Of a stretch of DNA of 6,715 bases, positions 1 through 6,557 are shown piece after piece. The stretch covers positions 1 through 6,715 of the forward strand of contig CACYNZ010000205.1 in the NCBI GenBank assembly GCA_902775835.1, read 5' to 3'. The notes beneath the pieces were generated by a model. That model had not been told where the DNA came from and did not search any database. It saw nothing but the letters and a program-made list of their open reading frames with translations. Origin of the DNA: an uncultured Eubacteriales bacterium (lineage in GTDB: Bacteria; Bacillota_A; Clostridia; Christensenellales; Aristaeellaceae). How positions within the stretch are numbered: position 1 is the first letter of the stretch; each line of letters opens with the position of its first letter. A program made the position numbers and the translations under genes.

Positions 1-92
1 CGGAGGATGCGCTGGGTGTGGCGCGGGCGAAACAAAAGAATATTGAAGGCTGGGCAACCCGTCGCGGCCTTTATAATAAAAAGAAGAAGTAA
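1..92 (+). CDS. glmU: GlmU C-terminal end (bifunctional UDP-GlcNAc pyrophosphorylase / GlcN-1-P acetyltransferase), partial
   Basis: Only the last 29 complete codons (from base 3) and the TAA stop at 90-92 are inside the window. The peptide begins [11 protein letters not shown], continues [10 protein letters not shown] and ends in a lysine run (KKKK). This matches the extreme C-terminus of GlmU, where an A-x-x-x-A-R-x-x-Q...EGW segment follows the left-handed beta-helix acetyltransferase domain and a basic tail is common. GlmU makes UDP-N-acetylglucosamine for peptidoglycan in the cytoplasm. The identification rests on this short motif plus position: in Firmicutes glmU sits directly upstream of prs, as here, with a 35-base gap. 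The uridylyltransferase and most of the acetyltransferase domain lie outside the window, so integrity cannot be judged. Confidence 0.85.
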   Translation, partial: EDALGVARAKQKNIEGWATRRGLYNKKKK

Positions 93-113
93 TCGCAGAA
101 GATCGAAGTTCAT

Positions 114-120
114 GGAGGAG
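114..120 (+). promoter_or_regulatory. Ribosome binding site of prs
   Basis: GGAGGAG lies seven bases before the ATG at 128 and is a near-ideal Shine-Dalgarno sequence. It fixes the prs start. No convincing promoter or terminator is visible in the 35-base gap after glmU, so prs is probably read through from upstream. Confidence 0.8.
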
Positions 121-127
121 AGGAACA

Positions 128-1078
128 ATGAAAAACAGCGCTTTTTCTGACTACAAGCTGTTCGCAGGCAATTCGCACCCCCGTCTTGCGGAGGAAATCG
201 CATCCGTTATGGGAAAACCTCTGGGAAAGGCGACGGTGACGAAATTCAGCGATGGGGAAATTTCCGTCAATCTCTGGGAAAGTGTTCGGGGAGTGGATGT
301 CTATATCATTCAGTCCACCTGCGCCCCTGTCAATGACAACCTGATGGAACTGCTGATCATGATTGATGCAGTCAAGAGAGCCTCGGCCGGACGGATCAAC
401 GCAGTGATTCCCTACTACGGTTACGCGCGTCAGGACAGAAAAGCCAAGGCGAGGGATCCGATTACCGCCAAGCTGGTGGCAAACCTGCTGGTGGCGGCGG
501 GCGCCGACCGTGTTCTGACGATGGATCTGCATGCCAGCCAGATTCAGGGATATTTCGATATTCCGGTGGACCATCTGGTAGGAATGCCGATTCTGGCGAA
601 GTATTTCAAGGAAAAGAATCTGGAGAATGTCTGCATCGTCTCTCCGGATCACGGCAGCGTGACCCGGGCGAGGAATATGGCGGAATACTTTAACTGCCCC
701 ATCGCTATTGTGGATAAACGACGTCCGGAACCGAACAAAAGCGAGATTATGAATATCATCGGGGAGGTCAGAGGAAAAAACTGCATTATCCTGGACGATA
801 TGATCGATACTGCCGGAACGATTACCAACGCGGCGAACGTCATCAAGGAAATGGGCGCGGAGAACGTCTACGCAGGCGCGACCCATACTGTTCTTTCCGG
901 GCCGGCCTTCGACCGGATCGAGGCTTCTGCGATTAAAGAACTGGCGCTGCTGAATACAATACCGATGGATAAGGAGAAGAAGCTGGACAAGATGACCGTT
1001 CTGTCCGTGGCGCCGCTTTTTGCGGAGGCTATGACCAGAGTATACACAAACGGATCTGTCAGCAAACTGTTTGACTGA
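128..1078 (+). CDS. prs: Ribose-phosphate pyrophosphokinase (PRPP synthetase, class I)
   Basis: This enzyme transfers pyrophosphate from ATP to ribose 5-phosphate, giving PRPP for purine, pyrimidine, NAD, histidine and tryptophan synthesis in the cytosol. The 316 aa length is standard for class I enzymes. Visible signatures are [10 protein letters not shown] (about residues 96-105), [19 protein letters not shown] (132-150, containing the Mg-binding His135), SPDHG with Asp174, the catalytic flexible loop starting DKRRPEPN (Lys197, Arg199), and the ribose-phosphate loop DDMIDTAGT (223-231). All key residues are present. The start is set by a strong SD at 114-120, and the N-terminus aligns with family members. 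The gene follows glmU and runs directly into pth. Its arginine codon use contains no CGC in 15 codons, unlike mfd downstream. The family assignment is essentially certain. Confidence 0.98.
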   Translation: MKNSAFSDYKLFAGNSHPRLAEEIASVMGKPLGKATVTKFSDGEISVNLWESVRGVDVYIIQSTCAPVNDNLMELLIMIDAVKRASAGRINAVIPYYGYARQDRKAKARDPITAKLVANLLVAAGADRVLTMDLHASQIQGYFDIPVDHLVGMPILAKYFKEKNLENVCIVSPDHGSVTRARNMAEYFNCPIAIVDKRRPEPNKSEIMNIIGEVRGKNCIILDDMIDTAGTITNAANVIKEMGAENVYAGATHTVLSGPAFDRIEASAIKELALLNTIPMDKEKKLDKMTVLSVAPLFAEAMTRVYTNGSVSKLFD

Positions 1079-1079
1079 T

Positions 1080-1658
1080 ATGAGTAATGAACCATTTATC
1101 ATCGTCGGCCTGGGGAATCCCGGGCCGAAATATGAAAATACGAGACACAATCTCGGCTTCCTGACACTGGATCACCTCGCGGAGGAGAACGGAATCTCCG
1201 TCAGCAGAATCAAATTCAAATCGCTGACAGGTGCGGGTAACATCGCAGGACACAAGGTTGTGCTGGTCAAGCCGCAGACGTATATGAACCTCAGCGGAGA
1301 GGCAGTGAGGGAGGCTGTTTCCTTCTACAAAATTCCGCCGGAGCATCTTATCGTCATCTACGATGATCTCGATATTCCGACAGGGAGCATCCGCATACGC
1401 AGGTTCGGCAGTGCCGGCACCCATAACGGCATGCGTTCCATCGTCCAGCATCTGGGCTATGAAAACTTTCCCCGCATCCGGGTCGGCATCGGGGCGCCCG
1501 GTCCGAACGATGACCTGATCAGCCATGTCCTGGGCCGGCCATATATCCGTCAGGAACAGGACAGCCTGAAGTCAGCCATGGAACGGGCCGCGCAGGGAGC
1601 GCTGGCATTTCTTTCCGAAGGCGCAGACAGCGCCATGCGCACATGCAATACCCAATAG
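1080..1658 (+). CDS. pth: Peptidyl-tRNA hydrolase
   Basis: Pth cleaves the ester bond of peptidyl-tRNAs that drop off ribosomes, recycling tRNA in the cytosol; the Bacillus orthologue is also called spoVC. From the ATG at 1080 the protein is 192 aa, the usual size. Conserved features are IVGLGNPG with Asn13, TRHN with the catalytic His23, YMNLSG with Asn70, YDDLD with Asp95 (partner of the catalytic His), and GTHNGMRS with Asn116. These correspond to the E. coli catalytic set Asn10, His20, Asn68, Asp93 and Asn114. The ATG lies one base after the prs stop and no SD is visible, so translation is probably coupled to prs. A TTG at 1071, overlapping prs, is a less likely alternative start because family N-termini begin just before IVGLGNPG. 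No ctc gene separates it from prs. Confidence 0.97.
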   Translation: MSNEPFIIVGLGNPGPKYENTRHNLGFLTLDHLAEENGISVSRIKFKSLTGAGNIAGHKVVLVKPQTYMNLSGEAVREAVSFYKIPPEHLIVIYDDLDIPTGSIRIRRFGSAGTHNGMRSIVQHLGYENFPRIRVGIGAPGPNDDLISHVLGRPYIRQEQDSLKSAMERAAQGALAFLSEGADSAMRTCNTQ

Positions 1659-1659
1659 A

Positions 1660-1664
1660 AAGGA
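1660..1664 (+). promoter_or_regulatory. Ribosome binding site of mfd
   Basis: AAGGA begins just after the pth TAG stop and ends six bases before the mfd ATG at 1671. It supports that start and shows mfd has its own ribosome loading site within the operon, in contrast to pth. Confidence 0.6.
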
Positions 1665-1670
1665 CCCTTT

Positions 1671-4600
1671 ATGCAATCCAATATCCTCGGTGCTCTGAAT
1701 GCGCCGTCGCTTACCCGTCTTCTTGATCATATGCAGTCCGGACGGAGCTGTGCCGTGAGAGGAATCCCGGAAGCCCAGTCCGGCCTTTTTGCTGCGCTGA
1801 TTGCGCAGCGCACCGGAAAGCAGGTGCTGATTCTTCAGTCCAATGATCTGAAGGCGGGCCGCACTTATGATGACCTGCTCCAGATTTTCGGAAGCCAGGT
1901 CCATGTGCTGCCCTCCGCGGAGATGGACCTCACCCGCGGTGTCTCAAGCCATGACCTGACCTGGCGCCGCCTCACGGCGCTCAATGCCGTGATCCGCAGC
2001 GACTGCCGGATTCTGGTGTCCTCCGCCGATGCCGTCATGCAGCGGATGGGTGATCCCGATCTGTACCGCTCTTCCATTCTCACCCTGCATCCCGGCGATA
2101 TCCTGCCGCCCCGGGAAATCGTGGAAAAGCTGGTTACCCTGGGCTATGAGCGCGTGGACATGGTGGAAGGCAGGGGCCAGTGCGCCCTGCGCGGTTCCAT
2201 TCTGGATGTCTTTCCGCCTGCCATGAGCCAGGCGCTGCGCATAGAATTCTTCGACGACGAAGTGGACTCCATCCGTACCTTCGATTCCATTTCCCAGCGA
2301 AGCCTGGATCGCCTGGAAGAAGTGGAGCTCACGCCCGCCACGGAAATCCTGATCACCACGGAAGCGGCACAGGAAGGCGCCCAGCGCATGCGCGACGCGC
2401 TTATGGAACTGGAACAGCAGCAGACGCCGGATGCTTCCCTGCTGCTCAGCAGCCTGCCCCCGCTCCCTGAGGATGAGGCCGACGACGAAGACATGCCTTC
2501 TGCCCCCGCTTCCCGCATGCCCCGCCAGAGTGTCACGGAGACACGGCGCGCAGAGCTCCGTCACCGGCTGGACAGCCTCCGGCGCGATGCGGATACGCTT
2601 GAGCTCGGACTTCCCTTCCGGCGCATGCGCACCTGGCAGACTGTCATCTGTCCCCGCACCTGGCAGCTCACGGACTGGTTCCACGCCGATGTCGTCATTC
2701 TCTGCGAGCCTGACGGGCTTCGCAAGCGCGTACAGGAACGCCAGGCCGGGTTTGCAGAAGACCTGCGCAGCAGCATGGAGCGCGGTGAAGCCGTAAGCGC
2801 CCAGCAGAATCTGCTTCTCACCTGGGAGAGCATTCTGGCCACCCTGAACATGCCGCGCATGGTCATATCGGATCTCACCGGCGCCCTGGCGGGCATCGAA
2901 GTGCGCGACGCTTTTGACATGGGTCTGACCGCGTTTCCCGGATACAGTTCCCACATCCGCACGCTTGCCGCGGACCTGAAGGAATGGATCGCAGCCGGCC
3001 GGGCGGTATGCCTGCTTTCCGGCGCCGTGGCCCGCGGTGAGCGCCTGAAGGCCGGTCTGGAGGAACAGGGTGTGTCCGCCGTGCTGTCCGAAGACCCGGA
3101 AACACCTCTGGAGCAGGGCAAGGTCCTGATTCTCCCCATCTCACTGAGCCGCGGTTTCCGCTGGGATGAAGCCGGCGTCTGTCTGGTCAGTGACACCGAT
3201 ATCTACGGCGCCACCTATCACCGCAGCCGCTCACGCCGCCGGAACGGCGAGAAAATCTCCGCGTTCAGCGAGCTGAACGTGGGTGACTATGTCGTGCACG
3301 AGGATCACGGCGTCGGCATCTATCAGGGTACGGTCCAGATGGACAATGACGGTGCCATTCATGAATACCTGCTGATCCAGTATGCCGGCAATGACCGGCT
3401 GTATGTTCCCGTGGAACAGCTGCAGCGAATCCAGAAGTACATCGGCAATCCGTCCAATCCGCCCAGGCTCAACAATATCGGCGGAAAAGACTGGTCCCGT
3501 GCCAAGGGCAAGGTCAAGGAAAGCCTCCGGAAAATGGCCTTTGACCTTGTGCAGCTCTATGCCCGTCGTTCCCAGAACACCGGGCACGCCTTTGCCCCGG
3601 ACACGCCATGGCAGCAGCAGTTTGAGGACCAGTTTCCCTTTGAACTGACCATGGACCAGGCGCAGAGCGTACAGGAAATCAAGGCGGACATGGAATCCGG
3701 ACGCAATATGGATCGGCTGCTCTGCGGAGACGTGGGCTACGGCAAAACCGAGGTCAGCCTGCGCGCCGCGTTCAAGTGCATCATGGATGGGAAGCAGGCC
3801 GCCATACTTGCCCCCACCACCATCCTTGCCCAGCAGCACTACAATACCATTGTCCAGCGCTTTGCCGGATTCCCCGTAAAGATCGAAGTCCTCTCCCGGT
3901 TCCGCACGCCGAAGGAGCAGAAGAGAATCATCGAGGACCTGCAGAAGGGGTCCATTGACTTTCTGGTAGGCACCCACCGCATGCTCGGCAAGGATGTCAA
4001 GTTTGCCAATCTCGGTCTGCTCATCGTGGACGAGGAACAGCGCTTCGGTGTTGCGCACAAGGAAATCATCAAGAACATGAAGTCCCAGGTGGATGTGCTC
4101 ACCCTGAGTGCCACGCCCATTCCCCGCACACTGCATATGTCCATGGTCGGCATCCGTGACATGTCGGTTCTGGAAACGCCGCCCGAAGACCGTCTGCCGG
4201 TCCAGACCCATGTGGTCGAGTATTCGGATACCCTGATCCGCGATGCCATTCTCCGGGAGATCAGCCGCGGCGGGCAGGTGTATTTCCTCTACAACCGCGT
4301 TCAGTCCATTGAGCGCTTCTATGAGCGCCTGAACCAGCTGGTTCCCGAAGCCCGCATCGGCCTGGCCCATGGTCAGATGAAAGAGCACGGGCTGGAAGAT
4401 GTCATGATGGATTTCTACGGCGGAAGCTATGACGTGCTTCTGTGCACCACCATCATCGAGAGCGGACTGGATGTGCCCACCGCCAACACGCTCATCGTCT
4501 TTGATGCGGACCGCTTCGGACTGAGCCAGCTGTATCAGCTTCGCGGCCGTGTGGGCCGCTCCACGCGGCAGGCCTATGCCTACTTTACGGTGCGTCCGGA

Positions 4601-5336
4601 AAAAATGCTTTCCGAGACAGCCGAGCAGCGGCTCACGGCCATCCGTGAGTTCACAGAGTTCGGAAGCGGCTTCCGCGTGGCCATGCGTGACCTGGAAATC
4701 CGCGGTGCGGGCAACATTCTGGGCCCCGAGCAGCACGGGCATCTGGCCTCCGTGGGCTATGAAATGTACTGCCGCCTGATTGAGCAGGCCATGCAGGAAG
4801 CGCGCGGCCAGCAGGATCTCAGCGAGCTGGAAACCCGGGTGGACCTGCGCGTCAACGCCTTCCTGCCTGAAAACTATATCCGCGACAGTCATCAGCGCAT
4901 GGAAATCTACAAGCGCATTGCCGCGCTTTCCACCGAGAGCGACCGCGCGGACATCATTGATGAAATGATCGACCGCTTCGGCGAAATGCCCGCGGAAGTG
5001 AACACCCTGCTGGATGTCGCCCAGCTGCGCTCCATATGCCATGACCTGGGGGTCTCCCAGGTCAGCCATCGCGGCGATGTCCTGAACATGCGTCTGGACC
5101 AGCAGTATGTGCAGGATCCCATGGCCCTGATCCAGGCCATGAAGGCCACGGACAAGCGTCTGAGCCTCAGCACGGCCAAGCCCACGGCCATTCTGCTCAC
5201 TGTCGGGCGCACCACCGAATCCCGCGTGCTCGCGGAAGGCATCCGTGTCATGGACCGTGTACGCGAGCTGTATCTCGCAGCCCTGAAGCCTGCCGAGAGC
5301 GCGGAAAGTGCCCCGGCCCCCGCCGCCGAATCCTGA
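1671..5336 (+). CDS. mfd: Transcription-repair coupling factor (Mfd), SF2 DNA translocase
   Basis: Mfd pushes stalled RNA polymerase off DNA and recruits UvrA for transcription-coupled nucleotide excision repair. Visible layout: an N-terminal UvrB-like module with a degenerate P-loop (GIPEAQSG near 31-38) and the UvrA-contact segment ALRGSILDVFPP (about 172-183); an RNA polymerase-interaction (CarD-like) domain from about 533 to 595 with VGDYVVHEDHGVGIY and LYVPVEQLQRIQKYIG; then RecG-type motor domains with GDVGYGKTE (Walker A, Lys692), DEEQ (787-790), LSATPIPRT (from 812) and QLRGRVGR (956-963); and the C-terminal TRCF domain after RGAGNILG (about 1011-1018). At 1221 aa it is longer than E. 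coli (1148) and B. subtilis (1177) Mfd. Part of the excess is an acidic, proline-rich segment at about 262-290 and an Ala/Pro/Glu/Ser tail over the last 15 residues. Motor motifs are intact, so it should be functional. It is the last gene of the operon. Confidence 0.98.
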   Translation: MQSNILGALNAPSLTRLLDHMQSGRSCAVRGIPEAQSGLFAALIAQRTGKQVLILQSNDLKAGRTYDDLLQIFGSQVHVLPSAEMDLTRGVSSHDLTWRRLTALNAVIRSDCRILVSSADAVMQRMGDPDLYRSSILTLHPGDILPPREIVEKLVTLGYERVDMVEGRGQCALRGSILDVFPPAMSQALRIEFFDDEVDSIRTFDSISQRSLDRLEEVELTPATEILITTEAAQEGAQRMRDALMELEQQQTPDASLLLSSLPPLPEDEADDEDMPSAPASRMPRQSVTETRRAELRHRLDSLRRDADTLELGLPFRRMRTWQTVICPRTWQLTDWFHADVVILCEPDGLRKRVQERQAGFAEDLRSSMERGEAVSAQQNLLLTWESILATLNMPRMVISDLTGALAGIEVRDAFDMGLTAFPGYSSHIRTLAADLKEWIAAGRAVCLLSGAVARGERLKAGLEEQGVSAVLSEDPETPLEQGKVLILPISLSRGFRWDEAGVCLVSDTDIYGATYHRSRSRRRNGEKISAFSELNVGDYVVHEDHGVGIYQGTVQMDNDGAIHEYLLIQYAGNDRLYVPVEQLQRIQKYIGNPSNPPRLNNIGGKDWSRAKGKVKESLRKMAFDLVQLYARRSQNTGHAFAPDTPWQQQFEDQFPFELTMDQAQSVQEIKADMESGRNMDRLLCGDVGYGKTEVSLRAAFKCIMDGKQAAILAPTTILAQQHYNTIVQRFAGFPVKIEVLSRFRTPKEQKRIIEDLQKGSIDFLVGTHRMLGKDVKFANLGLLIVDEEQRFGVAHKEIIKNMKSQVDVLTLSATPIPRTLHMSMVGIRDMSVLETPPEDRLPVQTHVVEYSDTLIRDAILREISRGGQVYFLYNRVQSIERFYERLNQLVPEARIGLAHGQMKEHGLEDVMMDFYGGSYDVLLCTTIIESGLDVPTANTLIVFDADRFGLSQLYQLRGRVGRSTRQAYAYFTVRPEKMLSETAEQRLTAIREFTEFGSGFRVAMRDLEIRGAGNILGPEQHGHLASVGYEMYCRLIEQAMQEARGQQDLSELETRVDLRVNAFLPENYIRDSHQRMEIYKRIAALSTESDRADIIDEMIDRFGEMPAEVNTLLDVAQLRSICHDLGVSQVSHRGDVLNMRLDQQYVQDPMALIQAMKATDKRLSLSTAKPTAILLTVGRTTESRVLAEGIRVMDRVRELYLAALKPAESAESAPAPAAES

Positions 5337-5364
5337 TCATGCTCATGGTCTTTCCTGAACTTCT

Positions 5365-5404
5365 AAGGCCGCTGTTTCCCCGCCTGCGGGAACAGCGGCT
5401 TTTC
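5365..5404 (+). terminator. Rho-independent terminator of the glmU-prs-pth-mfd operon
   Basis: GCCGCTGTT at 5368-5376 is perfectly complementary to AACAGCGGC at 5391-5399. The intervening 14 bases can pair further (CCCG with CGGG around a CCTG loop, leaving a small bulge). The GC-rich stem is followed at once by TTTTCT, and bases AAG before the stem can extend pairing into the T-run. It lies about 30 bases after the mfd stop and has no T-run in the opposite orientation, so it acts on the + strand only. Confidence 0.9.
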
Positions 5405-5481
5405 TATTGCGCGCAGTTTTCATTCCGCCGTGTCCACTTCCCGGTCCCGCATGTCTTTGGATTACAGAATTCTCACCTCTT

Positions 5482-5506
5482 CTTTTCCCGGAAAAGCGCT
5501 TTTTTT
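5482..5506 (+). terminator. Weak hairpin with T-run, possible second terminator
   Basis: CTTTTC at 5482-5487 pairs with GAAAAG at 5491-5496 around a three-base CCG loop. After CGC comes a run of seven T (5500-5506). An alternative reading is the 12-base palindrome AAAAGCGCTTTT at 5492-5503. The stem is short and AT-rich and sits three bases from the T-run, so it could be a backup terminator or only T-rich promoter-upstream DNA. Confidence 0.3.
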
Positions 5507-5509
5507 CTA

Positions 5510-5538
5510 TTGTATTGCCTGGGACCGGATGATAGAAT
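5510..5538 (+). promoter_or_regulatory. Candidate sigma-A promoter for the propeller-VOC unit
   Basis: TTGTAT at 5510-5515 could be the -35 box (first three bases match the consensus) and TAGAAT at 5533-5538 the -10 box (five of six), with a 17-base spacer. A promoter is expected here because a strong terminator lies upstream and a new gene starts at 5641. If correct, the 5' leader would be about 95 bases. Assigned from sequence match and position only. Confidence 0.4.
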
Positions 5539-5609
5539 TTTCCTGTACTGATAAGACGTTTTCCCGTATTCCTTCCCCACAGGCAATGATCCGCAAAAAC
5601 AAAAGAGAC

Positions 5610-5625
5610 TCAGATCTGAATTCAG
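5610..5625. repeat. Two overlapping 10-bp palindromes in the leader
   Basis: TCAGATCTGA (5610-5619) and CTGAATTCAG (5616-5625) are each perfect palindromes and share CTGA. The result is an alternating TCAG / CTGA / TCAG pattern with two-base spacers, one base before the SD at 5626. A regulator binding here could block translation initiation or transcription, but chance occurrence is possible and no known operator consensus is recognised. Confidence 0.45.
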
Positions 5626-5634
5626 AAGGAGAGG
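5626..5634 (+). promoter_or_regulatory. Ribosome binding site of the propeller gene
   Basis: AAGGAGAGG contains the full AAGGAG core, nine bases before the ATG at 5641. It is a strong SD, comparable to that of prs, and fixes the start codon. Confidence 0.85.
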
Positions 5635-5640
5635 ATTCCC

Positions 5641-6540
5641 ATGGCAGATCTCAGCAAATATCTTGATCCCTGGTACCGGGATGACGATGAGTCCATTCTG
5701 GAAATCTACGATCTTGAAACCGGGACTTCCGAGACGGTACGCGAATTTGACACCGTCATTGAAGCCCCCAACTGGTCCCCTGACGGCCGTGCCCTGTATT
5801 ACAACAGCAACGGCCGCATTTTCCGCATCGATCTTGAAACACGGGACGTGTGTGAGATTGACTCCGGTTTCGTAAACGCCTGCAACAATGACCATGTGAT
5901 CTCCAGTGACGGAACACAGCTGGCGGTCAGTCATCAGACGCTTGAAGACGGTCAGTCCCGCATCTATACCCTGCCCATCGGCGGCGGCACCCCGCGCCTG
6001 ATCACGCCCCTAGCCCCCAGCTATCTGCACGGCTGGTCACCCGACATGTCCACCCTCGCCTACTGCGCCTGCCGCAACGGTGAGTATGACATCTATACCA
6101 TTCCCGCCCAGGGCGGCACGGAAACAAGGCTCACCACCGCGCCGGGACTCAACGACGGGCCGGAGTATGACAGCGCCGGCGAGTACATCTGGTTCAACTC
6201 CGTACGCACCGGGCTCATGCAGGCATGGCGCATGCGCGCGGACGGCAGTGAACAGACGCAGATGACGTTTGACGAGAACTGGAACACCTGGTTCCCGCAC
6301 ATCTCCCCGGACCGCACCAAGGTGGTGACCATCTCCTACCGCAAGGGCGATCTGCAGCCCGGTGAGCACGTGCCGCACAAGCATGTGGAGCTTCGGCTCA
6401 TGGATGCCGACGGCGGAAACGTCCGCACGCTGGTCAGGCTCTTCGGCGGTCAGGGCACCATCAATGTCAATTCCTGGTCACCCGACAGCCGCAGGTTTGC
6501 CTATGTACGCTACCGCATCCGCGGGATCGGCGAACTCTGA
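5641..6540 (+). CDS. TolB-like / PD40 beta-propeller protein, function unknown
   Basis: The 299 aa product is built of WD40-like (PD40, TolB-type) repeats. Blade signatures recur: APNWSPDGRALYY (42-54), a degenerate SSDGTQLAVS (88-97), HGWSPDMSTLAY (130-141), GPEYDSAGEYIWF (173-185), FPHISPDRTKVV (218-229) and NSWSPDSRRFAYV (277-289), giving about six blades. There is no signal peptide or membrane segment, so unlike E. coli TolB it should stay in the cytoplasm; no Tol-Pal partner genes are in view. Such propellers usually bind proteins or ligands, and some are domains of prolyl oligopeptidases, but no catalytic Ser/Asp/His hydrolase domain is present. It is the first gene of a probable two-gene unit with a VOC protein 17 bases downstream, after its own promoter. 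Arginine codons are mostly CGC (16 of 23). Family assignment is firm; the specific role is not known to me. Confidence 0.85.
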   Translation: MADLSKYLDPWYRDDDESILEIYDLETGTSETVREFDTVIEAPNWSPDGRALYYNSNGRIFRIDLETRDVCEIDSGFVNACNNDHVISSDGTQLAVSHQTLEDGQSRIYTLPIGGGTPRLITPLAPSYLHGWSPDMSTLAYCACRNGEYDIYTIPAQGGTETRLTTAPGLNDGPEYDSAGEYIWFNSVRTGLMQAWRMRADGSEQTQMTFDENWNTWFPHISPDRTKVVTISYRKGDLQPGEHVPHKHVELRLMDADGGNVRTLVRLFGGQGTINVNSWSPDSRRFAYVRYRIRGIGEL

Positions 6541-6545
6541 GACAT

Positions 6546-6552
6546 GGGTGAG
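6546..6552 (+). promoter_or_regulatory. Weak ribosome binding site of the VOC gene
   Basis: GGGTGAG ends five bases before the ATG at 6558. It is a weaker SD than those of prs and the propeller gene, which suggests translation benefits from the close upstream stop at 6538-6540. Confidence 0.45.
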
Positions 6553-6557
6553 AACAG

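Larger units (their letters stand above)
5337..5640. other. Intergenic region between mfd and the propeller gene
   Basis: These 304 bases hold no convincing gene. Short open frames over 5339-5551 and 5430-5666 run through the terminator hairpin or into the next gene and look non-coding (runs of Phe, Leu and Arg, no SD). The stretch is more T-rich than the flanking genes. It contains the mfd terminator, a second weaker hairpin with a T-run, a candidate promoter, two overlapping palindromes and the SD of the next gene; these are listed separately. Confidence 0.75.

Noticed and set aside
128..1078. Ser in [11 protein letters not shown] of Prs where B. subtilis has Gly
   Set aside because: To my recollection Ser at this position is common among clostridial PRPP synthetases, so it is not a sign of altered function.
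110..1150. 346-codon minus-strand open frame covering prs
   Set aside because: It is the exact shadow of prs, whose whole sequence is conserved; the antisense product has no recognisable domain or SD.
1671..1800. Missing Walker A lysine in the first P-loop-like region of Mfd
   Set aside because: Mfd's N-terminal UvrB-like module is normally degenerate and non-catalytic; the true ATPase site at residues 686-693 is intact.
1944..2954. 336-codon minus-strand open frame inside mfd
   Set aside because: Antisense to the UvrB-like part of mfd, with no domain signature; a codon-bias shadow.
3231..5069. 612-codon open frame on the minus strand inside mfd
   Set aside because: It lies antisense to well-conserved Mfd motor motifs and its translation (many His, Gly, Ala, Gln) resembles no family. 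Long antisense frames are expected where the + strand gene has strong GC-ending codon bias.
5339..5551. Possible 70-codon small gene directly after mfd
   Set aside because: It runs straight through the strong terminator hairpin at 5365-5404, has no SD, and its composition is typical of translated intergenic DNA.
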